Below, piece by piece: positions 43,639-53,999 of a stretch of DNA of 64,000 bases. The DNA lies in NCBI GenBank assembly GCA_002411085.1, contig DHQK01000129.1:30950-94949 (forward strand). Direction: 5' to 3'. Below the pieces are notes generated by a model. The model was not told the origin of the DNA, searched no databases, and saw only the letters and a program-made list of their open reading frames with translations. Made by a program: the position numbers and the translations under genes. Position 1 is the first letter of the stretch. Each line of letters opens with the position of its first letter. This DNA comes from Marinilabilia sp. UBA5340. GTDB lineage: Bacteria > Bacteroidota > Bacteroidia > Bacteroidales > Marinilabiliaceae.

Positions 43639-44397
43639 TTAGAAAACACCGTTTTTTTTCAGCCTTTCGATATCTTCAGGGGTGTCTACCGACCAGCTTT
43701 CAAATTCAGTTTTCCGGGTAGATATGATGTAACCGTTTTCGAGCCAGCGTAGTTGCTCCAACGATTCTGCCTGTTCCAGAGCGCCGGGCTTCAGCAGGGT
43801 GATTTCGCGCAAAATATCGGAACGGTAGGCGTAAAGTCCTATGTGAATAAAATAGGGGTGCAGCAGATGCCATTCTTTGCGATCTGCATTTCTGTAATAT
43901 GGAATGGGAGATCGGCTGAAATAGAGTGCCTGAGAATGTTTGTTCAGCACCACCTTTGGTTTGTTGGGATCGAAAAGTTCATCATTGTTTTTTAGTGGTT
44001 TTACCAAGGTTGCAATTTCTGTGTCGGCATTGTAAAAGCACGATGTCAGTTTTTCTATTTGTTCGGTTTGTACAAACGGTTCGTCACCCTGAATGTTAAC
44101 AACCACTTTGAATGTTTTTTCCTGTTCTTTTTCAACAGTATTTAGGGCTTCAGCACAACGATCAGTACCGCTTTGGTGGTTCTCCGAAGTCATGACTACG
44201 TTCCCTCCAAAGGCTTTTACCGCATCAAATATCCTATGGTCGTCGGTGGCAACAACTACGTAACTCAATACTTTAGCGGCTTGTGTCACTACCCGCTGAA
44301 TCATTGATATACCCCCTATATCAGCCAGTGGTTTTCCGGGGAATCGGGTGGAAGCATATCTTGCCGGAATGATTCCTAAAATATCGTTTTTTTTCAT
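43639..44397 (-). CDS. kdsB: 3-deoxy-manno-octulosonate cytidylyltransferase KdsB
   Basis: KdsB activates Kdo as CMP-Kdo for addition to lipid A. The 252-residue protein has the nucleotide-binding start GIIPARYASTRFPGKPLADIGG, followed by VVATDDHRI, MTSENHQSGTDRCAEAL and VVNIQGDEPFV, all family hallmarks, and the C-terminal ESLEQLRWLENGY. It functionally complements the lpx genes at 2191-5538 though it is far from them. The gap to glgB is 79 bases, so the two may be co-transcribed on the minus strand. Confidence 0.96.
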   Translation of the reverse strand: MKKNDILGIIPARYASTRFPGKPLADIGGISMIQRVVTQAAKVLSYVVVATDDHRIFDAVKAFGGNVVMTSENHQSGTDRCAEALNTVEKEQEKTFKVVVNIQGDEPFVQTEQIEKLTSCFYNADTEIATLVKPLKNNDELFDPNKPKVVLNKHSQALYFSRSPIPYYRNADRKEWHLLHPYFIHIGLYAYRSDILREITLLKPGALEQAESLEQLRWLENGYIISTRKTEFESWSVDTPEDIERLKKNGVF

Positions 44398-44587
44398 TCG
44401 TTTAAAATTTTGTAATTATCTGATAAAAATCTAATTAAAAATTTGAGAACGAACGGAACCGCTTCGCTCTCACATAATATTTTTTAAACATATTCTTTTT
44501 TCATATTTATATTTAAAAAATATCATGCTCGTTTCATCAGTAAATTATTTAATTAATTCATTGGTTTCCGAAGTTCTGGGAGAACCA

Positions 44588-44716
44588 GGCTGTCCAAAAA
44601 GCCCAGTTTTTATGTCATTCTGAGTTTGCCGAAGAATCTGTTTGTTTGAAAGACAGATGTTTCGACTTCGCTCAACATGACACTTCTTTAGTGCTTTATA
44701 CTTTTTGGACAACGCC
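44588..44716. mobile_element. MITE/REP-like nested palindromic repeat
   Basis: An outer inverted repeat (TGTCCAAAAAG at 44591-44601, CTTTTTGGACA at 44701-44711; flanks GGC and GCC) encloses a second imperfect palindrome. The inner arms are GTCATTCTGAG (44614-44624) with GAAGAATCTG (44631-44640), against CAGATGTTTCG and CTCAACATGAC (44654-44681). The inner part resembles an interspersed repeat common in Bacteroidota genomes. No coding capacity, so it would be a non-autonomous element. Confidence 0.6.
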
Positions 44717-45134
44717 ACTTCATTCGTCTGTTAATTATTCTGCGTTTTTGATCGAAATTATTTATTTCTGCTATTTTTTCATAGTTTGATGTTTAAGGTT
44801 ATTATGCATCTTTTTTTGAATGGTGAAAGGCTGTTCAGGTCATTGTATTTTGTGTTGAATTACAAAATTAAGAACTTTCTGATGACTATCCCGGCCATTT
44901 TTGTTACCTCAGCAGTTTTCAATCCGCAAAGTGAGATCGGCTTCTTGAAAAAGCCTTAGGCTGGGTTTTTGATGAGCTTATTTTCACGTGTGTCAGATTC
45001 GTTGTGTTTTTTTGAAATTTTTGATCCCATTTTTTATGCTTTAAATGGGTATTTGGGTGTTGGTAAAATTACTATTTTGTTCCGGAAATCTCTATTTTCC
45101 CTAAATTCCAAATGGAAAAACAGAGGAAGAATTG

Positions 45135-45142
45135 TAACTTTG
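45135..45142 (+). promoter_or_regulatory. -7 element before the sigma-54 activator gene
   Basis: TAACTTTG matches TAnnTTTG fully and ends 31 bases before the ATG at 45174. I do not see a TTTG at the -33 position. Confidence 0.45.
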
Positions 45143-45173
45143 TCAGTTGGTACTGAAAAAATAGCAGTTGGAT

Positions 45174-46445
45174 ATGGTCAATATACAGCAAATCAAGCAA
45201 AGGTTTGGAATTATCGGTAACTCCGAAGCGCTCAACAGGGCTATAGATGTGGCTGTTCAGGTGGCCCCTACCGATTTGTCGGTTCTTATTACCGGTGAAA
45301 GTGGAACGGGTAAGGAATCTTTTCCACAAATCATACATCAGCATAGTATCCGGAAACATGGAGCTTATGTGGCTGTAAATTGTGGTGCCATTCCTGAAGG
45401 AACTATTGATTCAGAGTTGTTTGGTCATGAGAAAGGTGCTTTTACCGGAGCTTATTCAGACCGAAAAGGTTACTTTGAGGAGGCCAATGATGGAACAATA
45501 TTTCTTGATGAAATTGGAGAGTTACCACTGGCCACCCAGGTAAGGCTCCTGCGTGTACTCGAAACAGGAGAGTTTATGCGTGTGGGATCCTCTCGTATAC
45601 TCAAAACCAATGTCCGGGTGGTGGCTGCAACTAACGTAAACCTGGAGAAGGCTATTCAGGAAGGACAATTTAGAGAAGACTTGTTTTATCGTCTCAATTC
45701 TGTACCTATAATTATTCCTCCTTTGCGCAACAGAGCAGAAGATATCTACCTCTTGTTTCGTAAATTTGCCTCCGATTTTGCCGATCGTTACAGAATGCCG
45801 GCTGTTAAGCTGGATGAGAGTGCCCGTGAAATGCTGGAGCGGTACCGATGGCCCGGGAATATAAGGCAATTAAAAAACATAACCGAGCAGATTTCTATTA
45901 TTGAAAAAGAGCGGGTGCTGACCGCCCGTGATTTGGAAAAGTACCTTCCTTTTCATTCCGGAGATAACCTGCCTGCCATTGTTGGTGATAAAGGAAATGC
46001 CAGAGGCGCTGACTTTTCTACCGAAAGAGAAATTTTGTATAAGGTGCTGTTCGATATGAAGCGGGATATGAATGATCTGAAAAAGCTGGTACTGGAAATT
46101 ATGCAACATGGCAATGATGTGAGTCTGAACGGTGAAAATGCAGAGATTATTCAGAATCTGTATCAGGAAACCGGCGAGGAATTGCATCGAGCAGCTCCAC
46201 TGGTCAATCAGGGGGCTATGGTGCCATACAATAGCAATAATCAGCCGCAATCATCGGAAGAACATCACATTGAAGATACCGAAGAGTTTGTGGAGGAGTC
46301 CCTTTCACTTGAAGATAAAGAGGTTGAGCTCATACAAAAAGCCTTGGAAAAACATGGTGGTAGACGAAAAAATGCCGCCAAAGATCTGGGGATTTCGGAA
46401 CGCACTTTGTATCGCAAAATTAAAGAACATAATATCGATGGATAA
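45174..46445 (+). CDS. Sigma-54-dependent transcriptional activator without sensory domain
   Basis: The 423-residue protein starts almost directly with an AAA+ domain. It has Walker A GESGTGKE, the sigma-54 contact loop GAFTGAY, Walker B GTIFLDEIGE, and the R-finger region FREDLFYRLNSVP. A Gln/Asn-rich acidic linker and a C-terminal Fis-type HTH (VELIQKALEKHGGRRKNAAKDLGISERTLYRKI) follow. It lacks a receiver or GAF domain, so it is controlled by partner proteins or by expression level. A TTG at 45168 is an alternative start. The stop overlaps lptE by 8 bases, tying it to envelope genes. Targets are unknown. Confidence 0.94.
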   Translation: MVNIQQIKQRFGIIGNSEALNRAIDVAVQVAPTDLSVLITGESGTGKESFPQIIHQHSIRKHGAYVAVNCGAIPEGTIDSELFGHEKGAFTGAYSDRKGYFEEANDGTIFLDEIGELPLATQVRLLRVLETGEFMRVGSSRILKTNVRVVAATNVNLEKAIQEGQFREDLFYRLNSVPIIIPPLRNRAEDIYLLFRKFASDFADRYRMPAVKLDESAREMLERYRWPGNIRQLKNITEQISIIEKERVLTARDLEKYLPFHSGDNLPAIVGDKGNARGADFSTEREILYKVLFDMKRDMNDLKKLVLEIMQHGNDVSLNGENAEIIQNLYQETGEELHRAAPLVNQGAMVPYNSNNQPQSSEEHHIEDTEEFVEESLSLEDKEVELIQKALEKHGGRRKNAAKDLGISERTLYRKIKEHNIDG

Positions 46446-46968
46446 TAATATGAACGGACGAATGAAACAAATATCGGCCTCTTTTGCCGTAATCCTTTTG
46501 CTGGGATTGCAGGGGTGTGCAATTCAGGTTACTTTTGATGGAGCCTCTATTCCGGAAAATGTAAATACAGCTTCGGTGCAGTTATTTGAAAACCGGGCAG
46601 CTTATGTAAACCCTACATTGAGTCAGACTTTTACAGAAGAGTTAAAAGACAGGATTATCAACGGGTCAAGACTCACGCTTGCCGAAGGAACCGGAGATGT
46701 GGATTTTTCAGGCGAGATAACCGGTTACGATACTGAACCCCTGGCAATTCAGGCGGATGCTGTGTCTACCGAAACACGCCTGACAGTGCGGATGAATGTA
46801 AGGTACGAAAATTTCAAAGACCCCGAGAAAAGCTGGGAGTCTTCATTTTCGTCGTATCGCGACTTTCCCAGTGAGCAAAATATTACTGCCATTGAAGGAG
46901 AACTGGTTGCAGAAATCGTAGAGGAACTGACCGAAAATATTTTTAACAAAGCTTTCGCCGACTGGTAA
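46438..46968 (+). CDS. lptE: LptE-like LPS-assembly lipoprotein
   Basis: The protein is a predicted outer-membrane lipoprotein with lipobox LQGC (cysteine 27 from the ATG at 46438; ATGs at 46450 and 46462 are alternatives). The mature part (PENVNTASVQLFENRAAYVNPTLSQTFTEELKDRI) fits the Bacteroidota LptE family, which plugs the LptD barrel that delivers lipopolysaccharide to the cell surface. Length is about 170 residues. It overlaps the sigma-54 activator by 8 bases and is followed after 11 bases by the TPR gene. The assignment rests on pattern and neighbourhood. Confidence 0.85.
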   Translation: MDNNMNGRMKQISASFAVILLLGLQGCAIQVTFDGASIPENVNTASVQLFENRAAYVNPTLSQTFTEELKDRIINGSRLTLAEGTGDVDFSGEITGYDTEPLAIQADAVSTETRLTVRMNVRYENFKDPEKSWESSFSSYRDFPSEQNITAIEGELVAEIVEELTENIFNKAFADW

Positions 46969-46979
46969 AATGATTTTTT

Positions 46980-48020
46980 ATGGCCCGCATGCGTTTGATT
47001 GATTATTTATCCCATCCTGAAAAGCTGGACGAGAAATCTTTAGACTCCCTGAAGGAGGCACTGGATACTTATCCCTTCTTTCAGGCCGGACGTATGTTAT
47101 GGGTGAAAAACCTGCACCAGCTGGATCATATTCGGTATAACAGTGAGCTCAAACTCTCGGCAGCTTTTATTCCTGATCGTTCCAAGCTGTTTTTTCTCAT
47201 TAATGATGTTTTTACGCCTTTGTCGGCACCCGACGATCAGGAGGAGTTATCAGTAGACGGGAACGGGGAGAGGGAAAGTTCATTTTCAGAAGAATCTGAA
47301 ACTGCTGGAAAAAGTGATCCCACATGGAAAAAGCCGGACGAAAAGGAGCGAACCCCCCAAGATGATTGTCCCGGAGAACATTTGCAACGTATCGTAGGAG
47401 CCGAAGCCAATTATTTTGAGGTGGATGATTCGTTCACCACATCGAGTGGTGATCTTGTAGATTTTTCCTTGTCGCGAGCAGATGACAACGAAAAAGGTTA
47501 TCAGCAGAAGGAAGAAGTTGAGGAGAAAGAAGATTTCGTGTTTCCTCAGGCCGGAGCGCTCGATTATGAGAAGGAGATCTTTACCGCGGGGTATTCGCTG
47601 GAAGAAGAAGTGCCTTCTGAGCCGGTAGATTTCAGACAGAGCCATTCTTTTTCGGAGTGGCTGGATTTGCTGAAGTACCGGACTCTTGAGTCCGAAGAGG
47701 AGAAGTCAGTGACGGAGCCTTCTGAGAGGAAGAAGCCCGGTAAGATGGATCTTATAGATAACTTCCTGAGCAGTGGAGGTCATCAGAAAAGGATTGTTCC
47801 GGGGAAAGCCAGGGACGATACCAATAAGGATTTTTCTGCCGGGAGTGTTGTCGAGAGTGAAGATTTGATGACAGAAACCCTGGCCAACATTCATATCAAG
47901 CAGGAAAGATATCAGAAAGCAGTAGAGATATTCGAGCGTTTGCGTTTGAAATATCCCGAAAAAAGTGTTTACTTTGCACGTCGTATAAAAGAAATGGAAG
48001 ATCTTATTAATAATCAGTAA
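46980..48020 (+). CDS. Conserved Bacteroidota protein with C-terminal TPR
   Basis: I do not know the function of this 346-residue protein. The N-terminal 75 residues (LIDYLSHPEKLDEKSLDSLKEALDTYPFFQAGRML) form a conserved helical block. The middle 200 are acidic and probably disordered. The last 60 contain a TPR-like helical pair (ETLANIHIKQERYQKAVEIFERLRLKYPEKS). No signal peptide or membrane segment is seen, so it is cytosolic. It sits between lptE and secG, an order I recall from other Bacteroidota, which suggests a link with envelope export, but this is not shown. Confidence 0.85.
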   Translation: MARMRLIDYLSHPEKLDEKSLDSLKEALDTYPFFQAGRMLWVKNLHQLDHIRYNSELKLSAAFIPDRSKLFFLINDVFTPLSAPDDQEELSVDGNGERESSFSEESETAGKSDPTWKKPDEKERTPQDDCPGEHLQRIVGAEANYFEVDDSFTTSSGDLVDFSLSRADDNEKGYQQKEEVEEKEDFVFPQAGALDYEKEIFTAGYSLEEEVPSEPVDFRQSHSFSEWLDLLKYRTLESEEEKSVTEPSERKKPGKMDLIDNFLSSGGHQKRIVPGKARDDTNKDFSAGSVVESEDLMTETLANIHIKQERYQKAVEIFERLRLKYPEKSVYFARRIKEMEDLINNQ

Positions 48021-48031
48021 TTAAGAAAGAT

Positions 48032-48385
48032 ATGTATCAGTTTGTTTCAGTTTTGGTAATTCTGGTCAGTATTTTGTTGGTTTTGATCGTACTAGTTCAG
48101 AATTCCAAAGGTGGTGGCCTGGCCTCTAATTTTTCGGCCTCAAATCAGGTAATGGGAGTTCGTAAAACGGCCGACTTCCTCGAAAAAGCCACTTGGACAT
48201 TGGCTAGTGGTTTGCTGGTTCTTGCCTTTGTTTCCGTAATGGTACTGCCACGAGGTGAGATGCAGTCGGGATCTGCAATTGATGAAGAAATTCAAAATAT
48301 GAATATGCCTTCTCAGGAATTGCCGGATTTTGGTGTAGGTGGTGAAGATGCTGCTACCGAAGAAGCCGCCGGTGATAGCTTGTAA
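48032..48385 (+). CDS. secG: Preprotein translocase subunit SecG
   Basis: SecG is a small inner-membrane subunit of the SecYEG channel. The 117-residue protein has two membrane helices (VSVLVILVSILLVLIVLVQ and the segment near ATWTLASGLLVLAFVSVMVL) separated by the conserved cytosolic loop NSKGGGLASNFSASNQVMGVRKTADFLEK. An acidic C-terminal tail follows. It is 11 bases after the TPR gene and is the last gene of the activator-lptE-TPR-secG run, ended by the terminator at 48412. Confidence 0.95.
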   Translation: MYQFVSVLVILVSILLVLIVLVQNSKGGGLASNFSASNQVMGVRKTADFLEKATWTLASGLLVLAFVSVMVLPRGEMQSGSAIDEEIQNMNMPSQELPDFGVGGEDAATEEAAGDSL

Positions 48386-48411
48386 GAAGTTATACATTAA
48401 AAAAAAATGAC

Positions 48412-48446
48412 AGAGTGTCAGCAAGTGCTGACACTCTTTTTTTTGC
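48412..48446 (+). terminator. Intrinsic terminator after secG
   Basis: AGAGTGTCAGC (48412-48422) and GCTGACACTCT (48427-48437) form an 11-bp perfect stem with a 4-base loop, followed by seven T. An A run on the left gives partial function on the minus strand. Confidence 0.92.
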
Positions 48447-48686
48447 TTTTTTTTCGGCCTCTGGTTGGCTAATGTGTTGATTCTTAAAACCGGATTGGAT
48501 ACCTTTAGCTGTGATCTCCTGTAGTTGCAGCTATTTATCCAAATGACAAGTGTTCTTTCTGATCATGGTATTCGTGCAAAAATGTCTGTTTTTTCGGGAC
48601 AAATGGAGTTGTCAGGCATTTGGCATAATTTGTGAATAAAATGGTGACGGAATAATTAATTTGTTTAACGTCTAAATGAAATAGAA
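48447..48686. other. Intergenic region carrying the groES-groEL promoter
   Basis: About 240 bases. I could not identify a standard TTTG/TAnnTTTG pair and see no CIRCE inverted repeat. Segments TGGCATAATTTGTG (48619 onward) and TAATTTG near 48655 are AT-rich and could include the promoter. Confidence 0.35.
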
Positions 48687-48965
48687 ATGTCAACATTGAA
48701 AGGAAAAATTCTTGCCGGTAAGGTTTTGGTAAAACCACAGGCAGCCGAAGAAAAAACTTCAAGTGGAATTATCATTCCTGATTCAGCCAAAGAAAAGCCC
48801 TTGAAAGGGGAAGTGGTGCTGACCGGGGCCGACAAAAAGGATGAGCCCATGGAAGTGAAAGCCGGTGATGTGGTATTGTACGGAAAATATGCCGGAACCG
48901 AACTGAATATCGACGGTGAGGATTATTTACTCATCTCACAATCCGACATTCTTTACATCGCGTAA
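48687..48965 (+). CDS. groES: Co-chaperonin GroES
   Basis: GroES caps the GroEL ring to close the folding chamber. The 92-residue protein has the usual Cpn10 layout: GKILAGKVLVKPQAAEEKTSSG with the mobile loop, IIIPDSAKEKP, and the C-terminal LLISQSDILYIA. The gene lies 33 bases before groEL and forms the expected bicistronic operon. Confidence 0.97.
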   Translation: MSTLKGKILAGKVLVKPQAAEEKTSSGIIIPDSAKEKPLKGEVVLTGADKKDEPMEVKAGDVVLYGKYAGTELNIDGEDYLLISQSDILYIA

Positions 48966-48977
48966 CTTTAAACTTAA

Positions 48978-50636
<1,659 letters not shown>

Positions 50637-50668
50637 AAAAAATCAGACCTAAGTCTGTGGAATATTTT

Positions 50669-50700
50669 AAGGGTGCTTTTTAGCACCCTTTTTGCTTTTA
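50669..50700 (+). terminator. Intrinsic terminator after groEL
   Basis: AAGGGTGCT (50669-50677) and AGCACCCTT (50682-50690) form a perfect 9-bp stem with a TTTT loop, followed by TTTGCTTTTA. Confidence 0.92.
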
Positions 50701-50742
50701 TAATTTTTGTGAGTCTTTCTAATCCCAGTTAACTATGCTCTA

Positions 50743-50772
50743 TTCACTATTCACCATTCACCATTCTCTATT
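50743..50772. repeat. Short 7-bp tandem repeat (ATTCACC type)
   Basis: Consecutive units ATTCACT, ATTCACC, ATTCACC and a degenerate ATTCTCT run through 50742-50769. The array extends over the stop codon and last codons of the epimerase gene. Copy-number change there would alter the protein's last residues. Confidence 0.6.
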
Positions 50773-51720
50773 TTTATACCACTCTACAAATGATTTTAAC
50801 CCTTCTTCCAGGCTGACTCCGGGTTTGTAACCCAATAGTTTTTCTGCCTTATCAATACTGGCAAAGGTGATGTTAACATCGCCGGGTTGCATAGGCAGGC
50901 GTTCAATCCTGGGAGTAGTTTCTGTAGCCTGAGCAATCTTTTCCACCAACTGACTTAATGAAACAGGATGGTTGTTGCCCAGGTTGATGGTTTCGAATAC
51001 ATTATTATGAGACATCAGGTATTCCATGGTCTTGCATATACCAAATACGGTATCGCTGATAAAAGTATAATCGCGGGAGGTGGAACCATCACCAAAGAGC
51101 GTGAGCGGAGTTCCTTCAAACATCATTTTTGTGAACTTATGAATGGCCAGGTCCGGTCGTTGGCGAGGGCCAAATACCGTAAAAAAACGCATGTTTACGA
51201 TGTCAATATGGTAAAGGTGGTGCCAGGTATGATTGATTAGTTCACAGGCTTTCTTTGAGAATGCATAGGGCGAAATAGGATTATCCACATTCAGCTCTTC
51301 GTGCCACGGAGTGTTGGGATTGTTGCCATACACCGATGAAGAACTGGCAAAAGCCATTTTTTTAATTCCGTATTTTTCCATAGAACTTAAGACCACACGG
51401 GTAGCTGTTATGTTGTGTTCAATGTAGCTTTGTGGAGCCTGTATGCTGGGACGCACACCTGCTTTTCCCGCGAGATGGATCACGATATCTGCACCTTCAG
51501 AAAAAATCTTCTCTGTAGTTTCCTCATTGGTAAGGTCGTTTTCAAAAAAAGAGAATTTTGGATGTTCAATGAATCCGGATAGATTAGATTGCTTTATTTC
51601 CGGAGGGTAAAAGGGGTCAAAGTTGTCAATTCCAAGTACTTTATGCCCTTGTTTCAGTAGTGATTCCGTTACATGAGATCCTATAAATCCGGCACATCCG
51701 GTGACTATAATTTTGTACAT
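50758..51720 (-). CDS. NAD-dependent sugar-nucleotide epimerase/dehydratase
   Basis: The 320-residue protein is an extended short-chain dehydrogenase acting on a nucleotide sugar. It has the NAD-binding motif GCAGFIGSH (8-16), the catalytic serines near 127-129 (ASSSSVYG), and Y152-x3-K156 (YAFSK). The opening resembles UDP-glucuronate 4-epimerases (DNFDPFYPPEIKQSNL, LAGKAGVRPSIQAPQSYIEHNI), so a role in making surface polysaccharide precursors is likely. The exact substrate cannot be read from sequence. It stands alone, convergent with groEL. The last codons are formed by a 7-bp tandem repeat. Confidence 0.9.
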   Translation of the reverse strand: MYKIIVTGCAGFIGSHVTESLLKQGHKVLGIDNFDPFYPPEIKQSNLSGFIEHPKFSFFENDLTNEETTEKIFSEGADIVIHLAGKAGVRPSIQAPQSYIEHNITATRVVLSSMEKYGIKKMAFASSSSVYGNNPNTPWHEELNVDNPISPYAFSKKACELINHTWHHLYHIDIVNMRFFTVFGPRQRPDLAIHKFTKMMFEGTPLTLFGDGSTSRDYTFISDTVFGICKTMEYLMSHNNVFETINLGNNHPVSLSQLVEKIAQATETTPRIERLPMQPGDVNITFASIDKAEKLLGYKPGVSLEEGLKSFVEWYKNREW

Positions 51721-52054
51721 AAAAGGCTGTTTTTACAAAACTGCTATTTTAACCTATTTTAGCGCCATTTTCAAGAGGTTACCTGCTTTTATTTTTCCAA
51801 TGCCCCGGAATCTTTGGTGAGTAGCTGAATATGTATGTTGAACAGAAGATGGGAGATTGAGTTATAGCTCTTTTGTGAATAATGCAGCTTGAAATTTAGC
51901 CGCTATCTTAGTCTCTTTTATATGAGGTTTAGCTGTAATATTTGAATATCTTTGCAGCCTGAAATTGGGATAGTAGTTTTTTATCGAAGAGGCTGTTATC
52001 TTTGCATTAAAAGCGAAGGCTTTTGTTTTATTGTTGATAAATATTTTCTCATAT
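51721..52054. other. Divergent region between the epimerase and lepA
   Basis: A 334-base region with two perfect TAnnTTTG elements 50 bases apart on the plus strand. I found no gene or RNA. The minus-strand epimerase promoter was not located. Confidence 0.45.
51947..52004 (+). promoter_or_regulatory. Two tandem -7 elements before lepA
   Basis: TATCTTTG occurs at 51947-51954 and again at 51997-52004. Neither has a perfect TTTG at 19-20 bases upstream. Predicted starts are near 51961 and 52011, both before the lepA ATG at 52055. Confidence 0.45.
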
Positions 52055-53842
52055 ATGGACCATATAAGGAACTTTTGCATCATTGCCCATATCGATCACG
52101 GAAAGAGTACGTTGGCTGACAGACTGCTGCAGAGAACTAAAACCGTTTCGGACAGGGAGTTGCTCGAGCAAACGCTTGACAGCATGGATTTGGAGCGGGA
52201 GCGGGGCATAACCATTAAGAGTCATGCTATTCAGATGCAATATCCCAAGGATGATCAGGTATTCACATTGAATTTAATTGACACCCCGGGGCACGTGGAT
52301 TTCTCTTACGAGGTTTCACGATCTATTGCTGCATGCGAGGGGGCTTTGCTTATTGTGGATGCCACTCAGGGAATTCAGGCCCAGACCATCAGTAATCTCT
52401 ATCAGGCCGTTGATCACGATTTGACTATTATACCTGTTCTCAATAAAATGGACATGGATAGTGCTATGCCAGAGGAGGTTGAGGATCAGATAATTGATCT
52501 TATTGGGTGCGACCGAAGTGAAATTATCCGTGCCAGTGGAAAAACCGGAATGGGGGCTGATGAAATACTGGAAGCCATTGTTGAGCGAATAGCCCCGCCT
52601 GTAGGTGATCCCAAAGGCCCTTTGCAGGCCCTTATCTTCGACTCGGTATTTAATAGCTTCCGAGGTATTATTGCTTACTTTAAAGTTGTCAACGGGGAAA
52701 TTCGCAAAGGAGATAAAGTAAAGTTTGTCAACACCGGAAAACAATACGAAGCGGATGAAATAGGGGTTCTGAAACTGGGAATGATTCCAAGGGATGTCCT
52801 GAAAACCGGTGATGTGGGGTATATCATTTCAGGAATAAAAACCAGCAAGGAAGTTAAAGTAGGAGATACCATTACCCACGTGGATAGACCATGCTCCAAA
52901 GCTATTTCCGGTTTTGAGGAGGTGAAGCCTATGGTTTTTGCAGGTGTTTATCCCATCGATACTGACGATTACGAAGATTTGCGTGTGGCTATTGAAAAAC
53001 TACAGCTTAATGATGCATCTCTCACTTTTCAGCCCGAATCATCTGTAGCTCTTGGATTTGGGTTTCGGTGTGGCTTTTTGGGGATGCTGCACATGGAGAT
53101 CGTTCAGGAACGGCTTGACCGGGAGTTTGATATGGATGTGATTACCACTGTTCCAAACGTACCTTACAAGGTGTTTACCAAGCAGGATGAAGTTCTGGAA
53201 GTGCATAACCCCTCAGGACTTCCCGAGCCGACGGTTATTGATCATGTGGAAGAACCTTTTATTCGTGCTCAGATAATAACCCAGGCTGACTTTATTGGCC
53301 CCATAATGAGTCTGTGTCTTAATAAGCGCGGAGAGTTAGTCAATCAACACTATCTTACGGCCGATCGTGTGGAGTTGAGTTACGATATGCCGCTTGCTGA
53401 AATTGTTTTTGATTTTTATGATAAACTCAAAAGTATTTCCAAAGGCTACGCTTCGTTTGATTACTATACCACCGGCTATCGTACATCTAAACTGGTTCGG
53501 CTTGATGTTCTGTTGAATGGTGAGCCCGTTGATGCCCTTTCGACACTTACGCATTTCGATAATGCTTATCCTTTTGGGCGCAGAATGTGTGAAAAACTGA
53601 AAGAGCTAATCCCTCGTCAGCAATTTGATGTAGCTATCCAGGCGGCTATCGGTGCCAAGATTATTGCCCGGGAAACAGTGAAAGCACTGCGGAAAGATGT
53701 GACAGCTAAGTGCTACGGAGGCGATATTTCAAGGAAACGCAAGTTGTTGGAGAAACAAAAGAAAGGAAAAAAACGGATGAAGCAGGTAGGGAATGTGGAA
53801 GTGCCCCAAAAAGCTTTTCTTTCTGTGTTGAAACTGGATTAA
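52055..53842 (+). CDS. lepA: Elongation factor 4 (LepA)
   Basis: LepA is a translation GTPase that acts on stalled or misset ribosomes. The 595-residue product begins with [23 protein letters not shown], the P-loop GTPase start. [18 protein letters not shown] and LNKMD follow in the G domain. Domain II, the EF-G-like domains and the LepA-only C-terminal domain ([40 protein letters not shown]) complete it. The in-frame ATG at 52031 would add eight residues; 52055 (MDHIRNF) is preferred. Two -7 elements precede it, and a strong terminator follows. Confidence 0.97.
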   Translation: MDHIRNFCIIAHIDHGKSTLADRLLQRTKTVSDRELLEQTLDSMDLERERGITIKSHAIQMQYPKDDQVFTLNLIDTPGHVDFSYEVSRSIAACEGALLIVDATQGIQAQTISNLYQAVDHDLTIIPVLNKMDMDSAMPEEVEDQIIDLIGCDRSEIIRASGKTGMGADEILEAIVERIAPPVGDPKGPLQALIFDSVFNSFRGIIAYFKVVNGEIRKGDKVKFVNTGKQYEADEIGVLKLGMIPRDVLKTGDVGYIISGIKTSKEVKVGDTITHVDRPCSKAISGFEEVKPMVFAGVYPIDTDDYEDLRVAIEKLQLNDASLTFQPESSVALGFGFRCGFLGMLHMEIVQERLDREFDMDVITTVPNVPYKVFTKQDEVLEVHNPSGLPEPTVIDHVEEPFIRAQIITQADFIGPIMSLCLNKRGELVNQHYLTADRVELSYDMPLAEIVFDFYDKLKSISKGYASFDYYTTGYRTSKLVRLDVLLNGEPVDALSTLTHFDNAYPFGRRMCEKLKELIPRQQFDVAIQAAIGAKIIARETVKALRKDVTAKCYGGDISRKRKLLEKQKKGKKRMKQVGNVEVPQKAFLSVLKLD

Positions 53843-53865
53843 TAATACAAGCAGTTACAAAAAAC

Positions 53866-53899
53866 AAAAAAACGGATTGATATATCGATCCGTTTTTTT
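53866..53899. terminator. Bidirectional terminator between lepA and the response regulator
   Basis: A run of seven A plus CGGATTGA (53866-53880) pairs over 15 bp (one G-T) with TCGATCCG plus seven T (53885-53899) around a TATA loop. The symmetry gives U-tracts on both strands. Confidence 0.92.
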
Positions 53900-53999
53900 G
53901 TTTTAATATTTTTTCAGGCCACAACAAAAATACCCGGTCCGTAATACTTAATTTGTACCGAACCGGTTATTCTTTTGAAATATCCTAACCAAAGAAGAC

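Larger units (their letters stand above)
44398..45173. other. 776-base intergenic region between kdsB and the sigma-54 activator
   Basis: This is the longest gene-free stretch. It holds a MITE-like palindromic repeat (44588-44716). A weak hairpin near 44950-44970 (AAGCC/GGCTG followed by TTTTT) and a -7 element (TAACTTTG, 45135-45142) before the activator are also present. The remainder is AT-rich and unassigned. Open frames here look like chance. Confidence 0.5.

Noticed and set aside
44969..45220. 83-codon plus-strand frame in the kdsB-activator gap
   Set aside because: It overlaps the start of the sigma-54 activator in another frame and has no recognisable features.
46132..46437. N-terminal extension of the lptE frame by 102 codons
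   Set aside because: It overlaps the sigma-54 activator's coding region; the lipoprotein signal peptide starts only after 46438.
48612..48640. Possible sigma-54 promoter (TGGCAT...) before groES
   Set aside because: The -24-like TGGCA is present, but the -12 TTGC is not at the right distance.
48447..48686. CIRCE element for HrcA control of groESL
   Set aside because: I looked for TTAGCACTC-N9-GAGTGCTAA and saw none; the GAGTG/CACTC sequence nearby belongs to the secG terminator.
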